From assembly GCF_003062295.1 (NCBI RefSeq), contig NZ_PYCN01000029.1:1-64000 (forward strand): a stretch of 64,000 bases of DNA. Reading direction: 5' to 3'. The notes under the pieces are model-generated. The model worked only from the letters and a program-made list of their open reading frames with translations, was not told the origin of the DNA and did not search any database. Shown here one piece after another: positions 8,225 to 16,437 of the stretch. A program made the translations under genes and the position numbers. This DNA comes from Bradyrhizobium algeriense. Lineage in GTDB: Bacteria; Pseudomonadota; Alphaproteobacteria; Rhizobiales; Xanthobacteraceae. The first letter of the stretch is position 1. The number at the start of each line of letters is the position of its first letter.

Positions 8225-9298
8225 ATGGTTTTCTCCTGTGATGCCTTCGACTCCCATGAGGAAGTCGTTTTCGTTTCTGACCCAGCCTGCGGATTGCGCG
8301 CGATCATAGCGGTGCATAGCACCGTCCTCGGCCCGGCGATTGGCGGCTGCCGCATACTGCCTTATGCCGACGACAGCAGCGCGCTGCGCGACGTTCTGCT
8401 GCTGTCGCGCGGAATGGCGTATAAGGCGGCCGTCGCCGATGTACCATTCGGCGGAGGCAAGGCCGTCGTAATCGCCGATCCATCCACGCAGAAATCTCCG
8501 GAATTGCTGCGCGCACTGGGCCGGTTCATCGACAAGCTGGATGGCCGCTATGTTACCGGTGAGGATGTCGGCACCACCACGGCGGACATGTTGGAGATCA
8601 GACGATCAACTCCCCACGTCATGGGACTGCCGGAGGAAAAGGGGGGCAGCGGGGATCCGTCACCGCGTACGGCGCTCGGCTGCCTTGTCGGGATCGAGGC
8701 GAGCGCCAATCATGTGTGGGGAAGCCGGGATCTGCGAGGCCGGCGTGTGCTGGTGCAGGGGCTCGGCAATGTCGGCTTCAACCTGTGCCGGCTGCTCTCG
8801 GAGGCCGGCGCGGGTCTGCTTGTGTCGGATGTCAAGCGCGATGTCGTCGAAAAATGTGTGACGATGTTCGCGGCGATGCCCGTTGACCCCGAAGCGATCA
8901 TTGACGCAGCTGCCGATATCTATGCGCCGTGCGCGCTCGGCGGGGTGATCAACGATCGGACCATCGAACGATTGCAGGTGAAGATCGTCGCTGGAGGCGC
9001 GAACAATCAACTGGAGAGCCCGCATCACGGCGACATGCTGCGCGCCCGCGGAATTCTCTACGCGCCGGACTACGTCATCAATGGTGGCGGCATGATTCAG
9101 CTCGCGATGGAACGCTTGCGGCGCGAAAGCGAAGAAACCGAACAGCGCGTCCGCAACATCGGCGACGCGTTATCGGCGATTTATCGAACGGCGGACATGG
9201 AGAATGTCGCGACAAACGTCGCTGCTGACCGGCTGGCGGAAAGCAGATTGAAGTCGCCCACCGTGTCGTCTCGTCGACTTGAGCAAGCCAAAGCATGA
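8225..9298 (+). CDS. Leucine (Glu/Leu/Phe/Val) dehydrogenase family protein
   Basis: 357 residues. Members oxidatively deaminate branched-chain or aromatic amino acids to 2-oxoacids with NAD. Seen here: the substrate loop GPAIGGCRI, then MAYKAAVADVPFGGGKAVV with the two catalytic lysines, the NAD-binding VLVQGLGNVG (about 177), and ANNQLE near the active site. The start at 8225 has GAGG six bases upstream. The stop overlaps the next gene's start (ATGA, 9295-9298), so the M20 deacetylase is translationally coupled. Together they suggest catabolism of a (possibly N-acylated) amino acid. Confidence 0.85.
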   Translation: MVFSCDAFDSHEEVVFVSDPACGLRAIIAVHSTVLGPAIGGCRILPYADDSSALRDVLLLSRGMAYKAAVADVPFGGGKAVVIADPSTQKSPELLRALGRFIDKLDGRYVTGEDVGTTTADMLEIRRSTPHVMGLPEEKGGSGDPSPRTALGCLVGIEASANHVWGSRDLRGRRVLVQGLGNVGFNLCRLLSEAGAGLLVSDVKRDVVEKCVTMFAAMPVDPEAIIDAAADIYAPCALGGVINDRTIERLQVKIVAGGANNQLESPHHGDMLRARGILYAPDYVINGGGMIQLAMERLRRESEETEQRVRNIGDALSAIYRTADMENVATNVAADRLAESRLKSPTVSSRRLEQAKA

Positions 9299-10446
9299 AC
9301 GCACGGTCAATTCTCAGAGAGTTGGTGGCGTTCGACACTTCGACGAAAAACTCGAACCTGCCGCTTGTCCACTTCGTTGCGAATATGCTGGACCGGCCCG
9401 GCTGCAACATCCGCCTCTCGCATGACGACAGCGGGACCAAGGCAAACCTGATTTGTGCGATGGGGCCTGTGGCCGAGGGAGGGATTCTACTTTCGGGTCA
9501 TTCCGACGTTGTCGGCGTTGATGGGCAGTGCTGGAGCAGTGATCCGTTCGTCCTGCGCGAGACGGACGGCCGGCTCTACGGCCGCGGCTCGTCTGACATG
9601 AAAGGCTTTATTGCGTGCTGTCTGGCCCAGATGGTCGCGCTCTCGCCGGACCGTTTGCGACGGCCGCTCTATCTGGCGCTGTCGTACGACGAAGAGCTTG
9701 GCTGCGTCGGCGTTCCGCGCCTGATCGACGATCTTCGGCAACATTTCCCGCGACCGTCCGCGGCAATCGTGGGAGAGCCGACGCAGATGAAAGTCGTCAG
9801 CGTCCACAAAGGGGCGTTCGTGATGCGTACCTCCTTCCGCGGTCGTGCTGCCCATTCGAGCAACCCAGCGGCCGGACTTAGCGCCATCGACTATGCGCAT
9901 TGCTTCCTATCATTTCTCTTCGACATGGCCGCAGAACTCAAGGAAGTTCGCAGCAGTTCCGGAGTCGAACCGCCTTACACCACGCTGAATGTCGGGACGA
10001 TCCAGGGCGGCACATCGCTCAACACGGTCGCGCCTAGCTGCACGCTGGCGTGGGAGTTCCGGCCGATTCCCGAGGCCGATGGTCAGGCGATCTGCTGCAG
10101 GGTGGAGCGATTTGTCGATAGTCTTCGACGGGAAATGAAAGCTGCTGAACCTGACGCGGATGCGACCGCCGAGCGGCTTGGAACGGTTTTTCCGCTCCGC
10201 TGGCAGCCGGACAACGCCGCGAAAGCTTTCATCGAACAGTTGACGGGCTCGACTGTGATCCCGGTTTCCGTTCCCTTCGGAACGGATGCCGGGCACTTTC
10301 AGGCTGCCGCTATCCCGACGGTGATCATGGGCCCGGGCTCGATCGAGCAGGCACATCAGCCGGACGAATGGATCGCCACGAGCGAGCTGCATGCAGCCAG
10401 CGACTTTCTTTCGCGCGTTGCTGCGAGTGCCGTGGCGTCAAAATAG
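9295..10446 (+). CDS. M20-family deacetylase, acetylornithine deacetylase (ArgE)-like
   Basis: 383 residues, zinc peptidase M20 fold. Motifs: LLSGHSDVVGVDGQ (metal His and Asp, about 66), GRGSSDMKGF (bridging Asp, about 98), EELGCVG (catalytic Glu region) and FGTDAGHFQAA near the C-terminus with a metal His. Length and GRGSSDMKGF are typical of ArgE. It overlaps the leucine dehydrogenase gene by four bases. Coupling to a catabolic dehydrogenase rather than to arginine genes hints that the substrate is another N-acyl amino acid; this is inference. Confidence 0.85.
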   Translation: MNARSILRELVAFDTSTKNSNLPLVHFVANMLDRPGCNIRLSHDDSGTKANLICAMGPVAEGGILLSGHSDVVGVDGQCWSSDPFVLRETDGRLYGRGSSDMKGFIACCLAQMVALSPDRLRRPLYLALSYDEELGCVGVPRLIDDLRQHFPRPSAAIVGEPTQMKVVSVHKGAFVMRTSFRGRAAHSSNPAAGLSAIDYAHCFLSFLFDMAAELKEVRSSSGVEPPYTTLNVGTIQGGTSLNTVAPSCTLAWEFRPIPEADGQAICCRVERFVDSLRREMKAAEPDADATAERLGTVFPLRWQPDNAAKAFIEQLTGSTVIPVSVPFGTDAGHFQAAAIPTVIMGPGSIEQAHQPDEWIATSELHAASDFLSRVAASAVASK

Positions 10447-10491
10447 GAATTGACAACCTATCAAGAAGGATGCCCGACCACGTCGGTAGAC

Positions 10492-11232
10492 TTACGTTCC
10501 CGTCGCGAGACCGACGAGACCGATCTTCACGCGACGGTTATGACGGCCCTTATTGTCGATCTTGAGCACCCTCACCAGGCGCGAACGCCCGGTGGAAGCA
10601 AGGTGAGTCCCGCCGCAGGCCTGCCGGTCAAGTCCCGCGATCTCGACAATGCGGACTTTGCCGTCCGGTGTCGGCGGCGGCGCAACGCTCCGGGTCCTGA
10701 TCAGGCCCGGCCCATCGATCGCATCATCGATCGGAACGTAACTGTCGCCCACCGTCAGGTCCTGCTTGATCGCGTCATTGATCGGTCCGTCGAGCGCACG
10801 AAGCCGGTCGTTATCGGCATCGGGCAAATCGAAGTCCATCCGTGCGCTGCCGTCCGGGTTGATCTGGACTCCCGTTACCAGCGCGCCATTGAACTGTTGG
10901 TACACAAATGCGTTCAGGAGATGGGTGTCGGTGTGAAGCTCACGCATCATCTGGCGAAAGTCAGGATCGACCGCCGCCTCGACCGTACCCGATAGCTCGA
11001 CCTTGTCGGCAAGGAGCACCCAGATCCCGCCCCCATAGGGCTCGAAACCGGTGACGGTTACTTCGCCGCCGTTCCAGCGAATGACGCCCTTGTCCGGCAG
11101 TTGCCCGCCGCCGCCTGGAAAGAACGGCGATTCGGCCAGCATCACGCGGCCCGAATTGGCGTTAACGACCTTTGTTTCGAGCGTCAGCCTCTCCGGGTGT
11201 ACGTGGTAGAAGAGCCGCGACATGCTATCCAC
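10492..11232 (-). CDS. Alanyl-tRNA editing protein (AlaX type)
   Basis: 246 residues, free-standing homologue of the AlaRS editing domain, which hydrolyses Ser- or Gly-tRNA(Ala). The zinc site is visible as HTDTHLLN (about 94-101) and CGGTHLAS (about 207). The N-terminal FFPGGGGQLPD motif matches the AlaRS editing/C-Ala-linked region. ATG 11232 or ATG 11223 could be the start. It is convergent with the upstream M20 gene and divergent from the acyl-CoA dehydrogenase. Confidence 0.88.
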   Translation of the reverse strand: MDSMSRLFYHVHPERLTLETKVVNANSGRVMLAESPFFPGGGGQLPDKGVIRWNGGEVTVTGFEPYGGGIWVLLADKVELSGTVEAAVDPDFRQMMRELHTDTHLLNAFVYQQFNGALVTGVQINPDGSARMDFDLPDADNDRLRALDGPINDAIKQDLTVGDSYVPIDDAIDGPGLIRTRSVAPPPTPDGKVRIVEIAGLDRQACGGTHLASTGRSRLVRVLKIDNKGRHNRRVKIGLVGLATGT

Positions 11233-11289
11233 ACCTTGAGCCTGTTCCTTTTCCGCCTATCTCGGTCGGAATCTATCCGCGGTATTGGG

Positions 11290-11348
11290 GAAAATTGCGG
11301 GCCGCTGGCTAAATTCAACTTTTCCCGATCGCCGGGCTCGCAATTTTC
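11290..11348. promoter_or_regulatory. Inverted repeat in the acyl-CoA dehydrogenase leader
   Basis: GAAAATTGCG (11290-11299) is repeated in inverse as CGCAATTTTC (11339-11348). The ten-base arms are perfect and 39 bases apart. It lies 60-118 bases upstream of the acyl-CoA dehydrogenase start and about 60 upstream of the divergent AlaX gene. It could be paired binding sites for a regulator or a leader hairpin. Confidence 0.35.
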
Positions 11349-11407
11349 GCCAATACGCGCGCCGGGCCGATCCTCTAGTTCCGAACGAAATGGAGCCGGA
11401 GGTCTCG

Positions 11408-12562
11408 ATGCTCACGGAAGGACAACGCCAGGTTCGTCAGATGGCGCGCCAGTTTGCGCAAAGAGAGCTCGCCCCGGGTGCGGCCGAGCGCGACCGAGGA
11501 CAACGGTTTCCGCGCGAGGCGTTCGCCAAGATGGCCAAGCTCGGCATGATGGGCATGGTCGTGCCTGAACAGTGTGGTGGCGCGGGGTTCGACTACGTTT
11601 CCTACGCGCTGGCGGTGATGGAAATTGCCGCCGCCGATGGTGCGGTTTCGACGGCATTCCAGGTGCATAACTCGCTGGTTTGTCTTGCCCTGGTCAATTA
11701 CGGCAACGAGGAGCTGAAGAACCGCTATCTGCGCCCGTTGGCGGCTGGCGAGATGCTGGGGGCGTTCTGCCTGACCGAGCCGGACGCGGGTTCCGACGCC
11801 GCCGCCATCAAGACGCGTGCGCGCCGTCGTGGCAATGCGTTCGTTCTCAACGGATCCAAGCAATTCATCACATCGGGAAAGAGTGCCGACCTAGCGGTCG
11901 TATTCGCGGTGACCGATCCGGCCGCGGGGCCAAAGGGCATCTCCGCCTTTGCGGTTCCGACCCGTTCCCCGGGCTACAAGGTTACGCGCGTCGAACACAC
12001 CATGGGCCAGCGCGGCTCCGACCATTGCCACATCGTCTTCGAGGACTGCGAGGTGTTGCCCGATCAGATGCTTGGCGAGGAAGGGCAAGGACTCAAGATT
12101 GCGCTTGCGAATCTGGAAGGCGGGCGGATCGGTGTTGCCGCGCAATCCGTCGGCATGGCGCGCGCAGCCTACGACTGTGCTCTGGCTTACGCGAAACAGC
12201 GCAAGACGTTCGGCAAGCCGATCATCGAGCATCAGGCGATCGCTTTCCAGCTCGCCGACATGGCCACCTCTCTGCAGGCGGCCGAGCTGATGGTACTGCG
12301 GGCGGCTTCCTTGCGCGATGCCGGCGAGCCGTGCCTGAAGGCGGCCTCGATGGCGAAGCTTTTCGCTTCCGAAGCCGCGGAAAGAATCTGTTCCGCCGCG
12401 ATCCAGATTCATGGGGGCTACGGCTATCTCAACGATTTCTCGGTTGAGCGCATCTATCGCGATGTCCGGGTTTGCTCGATCTACGAAGGATCTTCCGAGA
12501 TCCAGCGGCTGGTGATTTCGCGCAAGCTCGCGGGCGAAGCGCAGTTCGAAGGAGTACAATAG
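11408..12562 (+). CDS. Acyl-CoA dehydrogenase
   Basis: 384 residues, normal for the family. It introduces a 2,3 double bond into an acyl-CoA using FAD and passes electrons to ETF. Motifs: CLTEPDAGSDAAAI and FITSGKSADL (FAD and substrate contacts), RKTFGKPIIEHQAIAFQLADM, and the C-terminal YEGSSEIQRLVISR. The start at 11408 is chosen because GGAGG lies five bases upstream; ATG 11390 and the longer frame are less likely. It heads a small operon with an ABM-type and a YciI-type protein. The substrate is probably short or branched chain, which would suit the leucine dehydrogenase nearby (inference). Confidence 0.9.
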   Translation: MLTEGQRQVRQMARQFAQRELAPGAAERDRGQRFPREAFAKMAKLGMMGMVVPEQCGGAGFDYVSYALAVMEIAAADGAVSTAFQVHNSLVCLALVNYGNEELKNRYLRPLAAGEMLGAFCLTEPDAGSDAAAIKTRARRRGNAFVLNGSKQFITSGKSADLAVVFAVTDPAAGPKGISAFAVPTRSPGYKVTRVEHTMGQRGSDHCHIVFEDCEVLPDQMLGEEGQGLKIALANLEGGRIGVAAQSVGMARAAYDCALAYAKQRKTFGKPIIEHQAIAFQLADMATSLQAAELMVLRAASLRDAGEPCLKAASMAKLFASEAAERICSAAIQIHGGYGYLNDFSVERIYRDVRVCSIYEGSSEIQRLVISRKLAGEAQFEGVQ

Positions 12563-12563
12563 C

Positions 12564-12884
12564 ATGATCGCGCGACTGTGGCGCGGCCGCGCTGACGCGA
12601 AAAACGCCCCATACTATGTCAGGCATATCTCCGAGACGGTGTTCCCATCGCTGCGGGACATGTCGGGTTATCGGGGTGCGCAACTGCTCCGCCGCACGGT
12701 TGACGCTCAGGTCGAATTTCTCGCCATTACTCACTGGGACACGCTTGACGATATCAGGCAATTCGCCGGCGCGGATATAGAGGTTGCCAAGGTCGAGCCT
12801 CGCGCCGAAGAACTCCTCTCGGACTACGAGCGCGTCGCCCAGCATTTTGAGCTCGCCCACGTCGCGGACGATCCCAGCCGCTAA
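12564..12884 (+). CDS. Antibiotic biosynthesis monooxygenase (ABM)-fold protein
   Basis: 106 residues starting two bases after the dehydrogenase stop. The pattern (IARLWRGRAD at the start, then GYRGAQLLRR, FLAITHWDTLDDIRQFAG) is that of ferredoxin-like dimeric barrels of the ABM superfamily. These serve as small cofactor-free oxygenases, haem-binding or ligand-binding proteins. No catalytic residue can be assigned. It is tightly coupled to the acyl-CoA dehydrogenase. Confidence 0.75.
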   Translation: MIARLWRGRADAKNAPYYVRHISETVFPSLRDMSGYRGAQLLRRTVDAQVEFLAITHWDTLDDIRQFAGADIEVAKVEPRAEELLSDYERVAQHFELAHVADDPSR

Positions 12885-12944
12885 CCGAGGGATCCGTTTC
12901 AGAGGCGCGCGTTTGACGAGGCAGGACAGATAAGGAACCAAACC

Positions 12945-13250
12945 ATGCAATTTCTGCTGCTGGCCTATGATGGCACGGACAAGGAAGCCAAAGCGCGTCG
13001 CGCGGCGGTGCGGCCGGCTCACTTCGCAAGCATCAAGCCGATGGTCGAACGTGGCGAATTGCGCGCGGCCGGCGCGATGCTCGATGATGCTGGCGACATG
13101 ATCGGGTCGGTGGTGTTTGCGGAATTTCCAAACCGCGCCGATCTCGATGCCTGGCTTGCGCGGGAGCCGTACGTCAAAGAAGGGGTCTGGCAACAGATCG
13201 AGATCAAGCCGTTCCGTTTAGCAGTTCTCGGCGGCAAAGTTATGCCGTGA
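12945..13250 (+). CDS. YciI-family protein
   Basis: 101 residues. The YciI signature is present: MQFLLLAYDGTD, a conserved HFASI with the family's histidine (about 26), RGELRAAGAML, and DLDAWLAREPYVKEGVW. YciI proteins are small dimeric barrels sometimes acting as dehydrochlorinases or accessory domains. It is the third gene of the acyl-CoA dehydrogenase operon, 60 bases after the ABM protein. Function unknown. Confidence 0.8.
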   Translation: MQFLLLAYDGTDKEAKARRAAVRPAHFASIKPMVERGELRAAGAMLDDAGDMIGSVVFAEFPNRADLDAWLAREPYVKEGVWQQIEIKPFRLAVLGGKVMP

Positions 13251-13850
13251 GTACGCGCCTTTCGTCTTGAACGCACCTACGAGGGAACGCGCTTGCTAAG
13301 CGACTCACCGAAGCGAGAATACTGCTTGCCGATCGCGGGCATCGCTGTGTAGCGCCTGACTAAAAGCCCCGATCGCCTAATGCGACCTCTAAGCACATTA
13401 TCGCCAAAGATACGCTTTCTGAAGCAAACGGTGGCTCCAGCGAGCGCCGTTTTGGTTGAGAGCGCCGCAACGAAATCGTAACGAATTGGGTGAAACGACC
13501 GTGAACAAAACGTGCCGGAAACGTCGGTCGCAGCCAGAAAAATCAATAACTTAGAAGACGTTCGGGACGCAGGCGTCGCCCTCCGTTAGATATTTACTTG
13601 AACCGAATGTCGGTATCGGTGGTTGCGCCTCCCCGATTTGAACCTACCATTCGACAAGTCACTGAATTTAGGCGGACGATCGAAGAAAATATCGCAGATT
13701 TGCGTCGTGTGGGGAAAGGCGGTAGCGGTCTCTCGCTACCAAGATTTCCTCGCAGGCCATACGCTTAGAAGGCTCGCGCTTAGAAGGCTCGCGCTTAGAA
13801 GGCTCGCTCGATCGGCGGGCCTTTCTGATTCCGGCGCGCTGTACCAAACT
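13251..13850. other. Gene-poor region with a 15-bp tandem repeat
   Basis: 600 bases with no supported gene. The forward frame from 13623 is open but is dominated by the LRRLALRRLALRRLA stretch made by the tandem repeat. Otherwise nothing is recognised. Confidence 0.5.
13762..13807 (+). repeat. 15-bp tandem repeat, three copies
   Basis: The unit CGCTTAGAAGGCTCG repeats with a period of 15 bases, starting at about 13762, 13777 and 13792. The copies are identical over almost the whole unit. It is intergenic and probably a slippage product. Confidence 0.85.
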
Positions 13851-14119
13851 TTACTGGCCACCAAGCTTAAATGCTCGGTGCTCGGCTTCATGTTGCCGAC
13901 CGCGCAGAAGGGTTTTTCGAGGCCTTCGCGCAGACGTCAGCAGCGACCCGAAGATCAGGATCATGGCAAGCCGCTCCCGGAACTCCTCGTCCATCGCGCG
14001 AAGCTTTTCGACCCGACGGCGAACATCCTCGTGGGTTGAGAACTCGGCGGAGAGGCAGGATGAGATCAGGTCCTTGGCGAGCCATGGGCCGACGATCTGG
14101 GCGCCGATACACCATCCGT
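13851..14119 (-). pseudogene. Start-less gene fragment downstream of the LysR gene
   Basis: On the minus strand, directly after the LysR stop, a frame stays open and reads like a real protein: WLAKDLISSCLSAEFSTHED, then VEKLRAMDEEFRERLAMILI. It has no start codon before the internal Met at about 13990 and simply runs out of the LysR gene's 3' end in another frame. The charged helix followed by a hydrophobic end could be a protein C-terminus. I read it as a decayed remnant. The family is not recognised. Confidence 0.3.
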
Positions 14120-15031
14120 TTAAGCGACGGGCAGTTCGCTTAACTTGCTGAGCGCCTGACGCATGACCTCCACCAAATCCAGGGCCACCGGTGAGGGACT
14201 GCGCTGCGGCGGAAACACCGCGGCGAATTCGAAATCGATCCGCGGCAGGAAATGGCGCGCGACGACGCCTCGGTTCGCGAACTCCTGCGCCGTGAAGGGA
14301 TCGCAGATCGCAACCCCAAGGCCGGACGAAACCAGCCCGCACATGATCTCCGACAGGCTGGTCTCGACCCGCAGGACGCGGCGAACATCATCGCGGTTGA
14401 AGGCTTGATCGATCAGATGGCGACCGGTCGATCCGGCGGTCAGCGACACAAAGGTCTCGCCCTCGAAATCGCGCGGCTCGAGCACAGCCTTGGCCGCCAG
14501 CCGATGGCCGGCCGGCAAGATCGCAACGCGCGCGGGCGCCGGCAGCCGTACACACGGCAGGCCCAAATGGGCGATCGGTACCTCGGCAAAACCGATGTCG
14601 CACTGGTGATTCAGAACCCAGTCGACCACGATCGGCGAGATGACCCCGAAAAACGACAGGTTGAGGTTTGGCCGGTCCTTCAGGAATCCACCAGCCAGCC
14701 GCGGCAGGTAGCCGTTGGACAGCGCCGGCAGCGCCGCGATCCGCAGCGTACCGGTCCGGCGGCCGCGAATCTCCTCGGCGGCCGCGGTGATGCGTTCGAG
14801 TCCGACGAAGGACCGCTCGACTTCCATGTAGAGTGCTGTTGCGGATGCCGTCGGTACAAGGCCGCTGCCGCGTCTCTCGAACAGCTCCATTTTGAGCAGC
14901 GCCTGAAAGTCGCGCAACAGCCGGCTTACGGCCGGCTGTGTTACAGCCATCAGCTTTGCCGCCTCCGTCACGCTGCCTGTCAGCATCATCGCGCGAAAGG
15001 CTTCGACCTGCCGCGAATTGATCCGAGCCAT
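14120..15031 (-). CDS. LysR-type transcriptional regulator
   Basis: 303 residues from ATG 15031 (MARINSRQVEAF), which has GGGAG seven bases upstream. The N-terminal winged helix-turn-helix is standard: AFRAMMLTGSVTEAAKLM, then TQPAVSRLLRDFQ. The effector-binding domain follows. This version resembles regulators of amino-acid or opine catabolism such as OccR/NocR-like proteins in general build. It diverges from the large ABC-transporter/oxidoreductase operon and is almost certainly its regulator; the effector would be the imported compound. Confidence 0.88.
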   Translation of the reverse strand: MARINSRQVEAFRAMMLTGSVTEAAKLMAVTQPAVSRLLRDFQALLKMELFERRGSGLVPTASATALYMEVERSFVGLERITAAAEEIRGRRTGTLRIAALPALSNGYLPRLAGGFLKDRPNLNLSFFGVISPIVVDWVLNHQCDIGFAEVPIAHLGLPCVRLPAPARVAILPAGHRLAAKAVLEPRDFEGETFVSLTAGSTGRHLIDQAFNRDDVRRVLRVETSLSEIMCGLVSSGLGVAICDPFTAQEFANRGVVARHFLPRIDFEFAAVFPPQRSPSPVALDLVEVMRQALSKLSELPVA

Positions 15032-15061
15032 GCCTGCTCCCGTCCATAACATTTCGGCATG

Positions 15062-15076
15062 TAATGGGTGCCATTA
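15062..15076. promoter_or_regulatory. Candidate LysR box
   Basis: TAATGG-GTG-CCATTA is a perfect interrupted palindrome 31 bases upstream of the LysR start and 226 bases upstream of the binding-protein gene. Position and symmetry fit an autoregulatory LysR binding site shared by the divergent promoters. Confidence 0.5.
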
Positions 15077-15301
15077 TTCATTGGACGGCGAAAGCGTGGA
15101 TTGCGATCTTTTTCATCAAGACTGGAAACAGCTAGTTTTTTAGGCGACGCCGGTCGAAGCGAGCTGGTGAAGCCCGAAAACCCCTGCGTGCGGATACCGA
15201 TGAACTTGGCGCAAGCGCCTCGTTCGGCGGGGGCTCGAGCCGGTCAAAATGAGGGTGCGCTCCGGGTGCCACCTCGCAAACGGTATTGGAGATCGATCGA
15301 T

Positions 15302-16336
15302 ATGAAGCATCTCTCCCTTGTGACCGCGGTCAGCATCGCGACGCTCGCCTTCGCCCCGTCGGCGGTTTTGGCGCAGCAGAAGACGCTCTATGTCGCGGGT
15401 TACGGCGGCTCCTTTGAGAAGACGATCCGCGACGAAGTGATCCCGGCCTTTGAGCAGGCCAACGGTGTCAAGGTCGAATACGTCGCCGGCAATTCGACAG
15501 ACACGCTTGCCAAGCTGCAGGCGCAGAAGGGAAACCAGCAGATCGACGTGGCCATCGTCGACGATGGTCCGATGTACCAGGCGATCCAATTGGGCTTCTG
15601 CGGCAAGATCGAAGGCCTGCCTGCCGATCTCTACGAGGCCGCACGCTTCAAGGATGATCGCGCGGTCGGCATCGGTCTGGTCGCCACTGGTTTGATGTAC
15701 AACACCAAAGTCTTCGCGGAGAAAGGCTGGACGCCGCCGACCTCCTGGAACGATCTCAAGGATCCGAAATACCAGAAGCAACTGGTCATTCCGCCGATCA
15801 ACAACACCTACGGCCTGCACGCGTTGCTGATGCTTGCCAGGATGAACGGTGGCAGTGAAGCCAACGTCGATGCCGGCTTCAAGATCTTCAAGAGTGATGT
15901 CAATCCCAACGTGCTGGCCTATGAGCCTTCGCCGGGCAAGATGACCGAGCTGTTCCAGTCCGGGCAGGCCGTGCTGGCGGTGTGGGGTACGGGCCGCGTC
16001 CAGAGCTTCGCCAACACCGGCTTCCCCGTCGACTTCGTCTATCCAAAGGAAGGCGCGGCCACGCTCGTGACGACCGCCTGTCCGATCACCAAGCCCAACG
16101 CGTCGCCACTCGCCTCGGCATTCGTCAAGACACTGCTCGAGCCGAAAACGCAGCTCGTGATGCTGAAGGATTACGGCTACGGCCCGGTCTTGAAGTCGCT
16201 CGTGGTTCCGCCGGAACTCGGCAAGATGGCTCCGATCGGCGAGCGCGCGGCGAAGCTCTACACGCCCGATTGGGCTGTTATCAACGACAAGCGCGAGGAG
16301 TGGACCAAGCGGTGGAATCGGGAGGTCGAGCGCTGA
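15302..16336 (+). CDS. ABC transporter substrate-binding protein (polyamine/opine type)
   Basis: 344 residues from ATG 15302. A clean signal peptide ends at about residue 24 (FAPSAVLA before QQKTLYVAG). The mature protein follows the family-1 PotD/AfuA-like pattern: YVAGYGGSFEKTI, KVEYVAGNST, and IDVAIVDDGPMYQA. The longer upstream frame (from 15068) lacks protein character and is leader. It is the first gene of an importer with one ATPase and two permeases. The transporter class (POPT: polyamine, opine, phosphonate) suggests a cationic or amino-acid-derived substrate. The downstream amine-oxidising genes agree with that. Confidence 0.88.
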   Translation: MKHLSLVTAVSIATLAFAPSAVLAQQKTLYVAGYGGSFEKTIRDEVIPAFEQANGVKVEYVAGNSTDTLAKLQAQKGNQQIDVAIVDDGPMYQAIQLGFCGKIEGLPADLYEAARFKDDRAVGIGLVATGLMYNTKVFAEKGWTPPTSWNDLKDPKYQKQLVIPPINNTYGLHALLMLARMNGGSEANVDAGFKIFKSDVNPNVLAYEPSPGKMTELFQSGQAVLAVWGTGRVQSFANTGFPVDFVYPKEGAATLVTTACPITKPNASPLASAFVKTLLEPKTQLVMLKDYGYGPVLKSLVVPPELGKMAPIGERAAKLYTPDWAVINDKREEWTKRWNREVER

Positions 16337-16437
16337 GCTTAAGGCTCAGTGCGGGCGAGCGGGATTTCGGCGATGCTCCGCGCGGGCGCCGCAAGCCTCG
16401 ATCGACCATTGCCACAGCACCATCCGGAAGCACGTCC

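Noticed and set aside
13620..13650. tRNA-like T-arm sequence (GGTTCAAATC on the minus strand)
   Set aside because: The following bases do not pair as a T-stem, and no acceptor, D-arm or anticodon arm can be built around it.
15068..15301. N-terminal extension of the substrate-binding protein
   Set aside because: It would place 78 basic residues before a perfect signal peptide; the segment instead carries the LysR box and leader.
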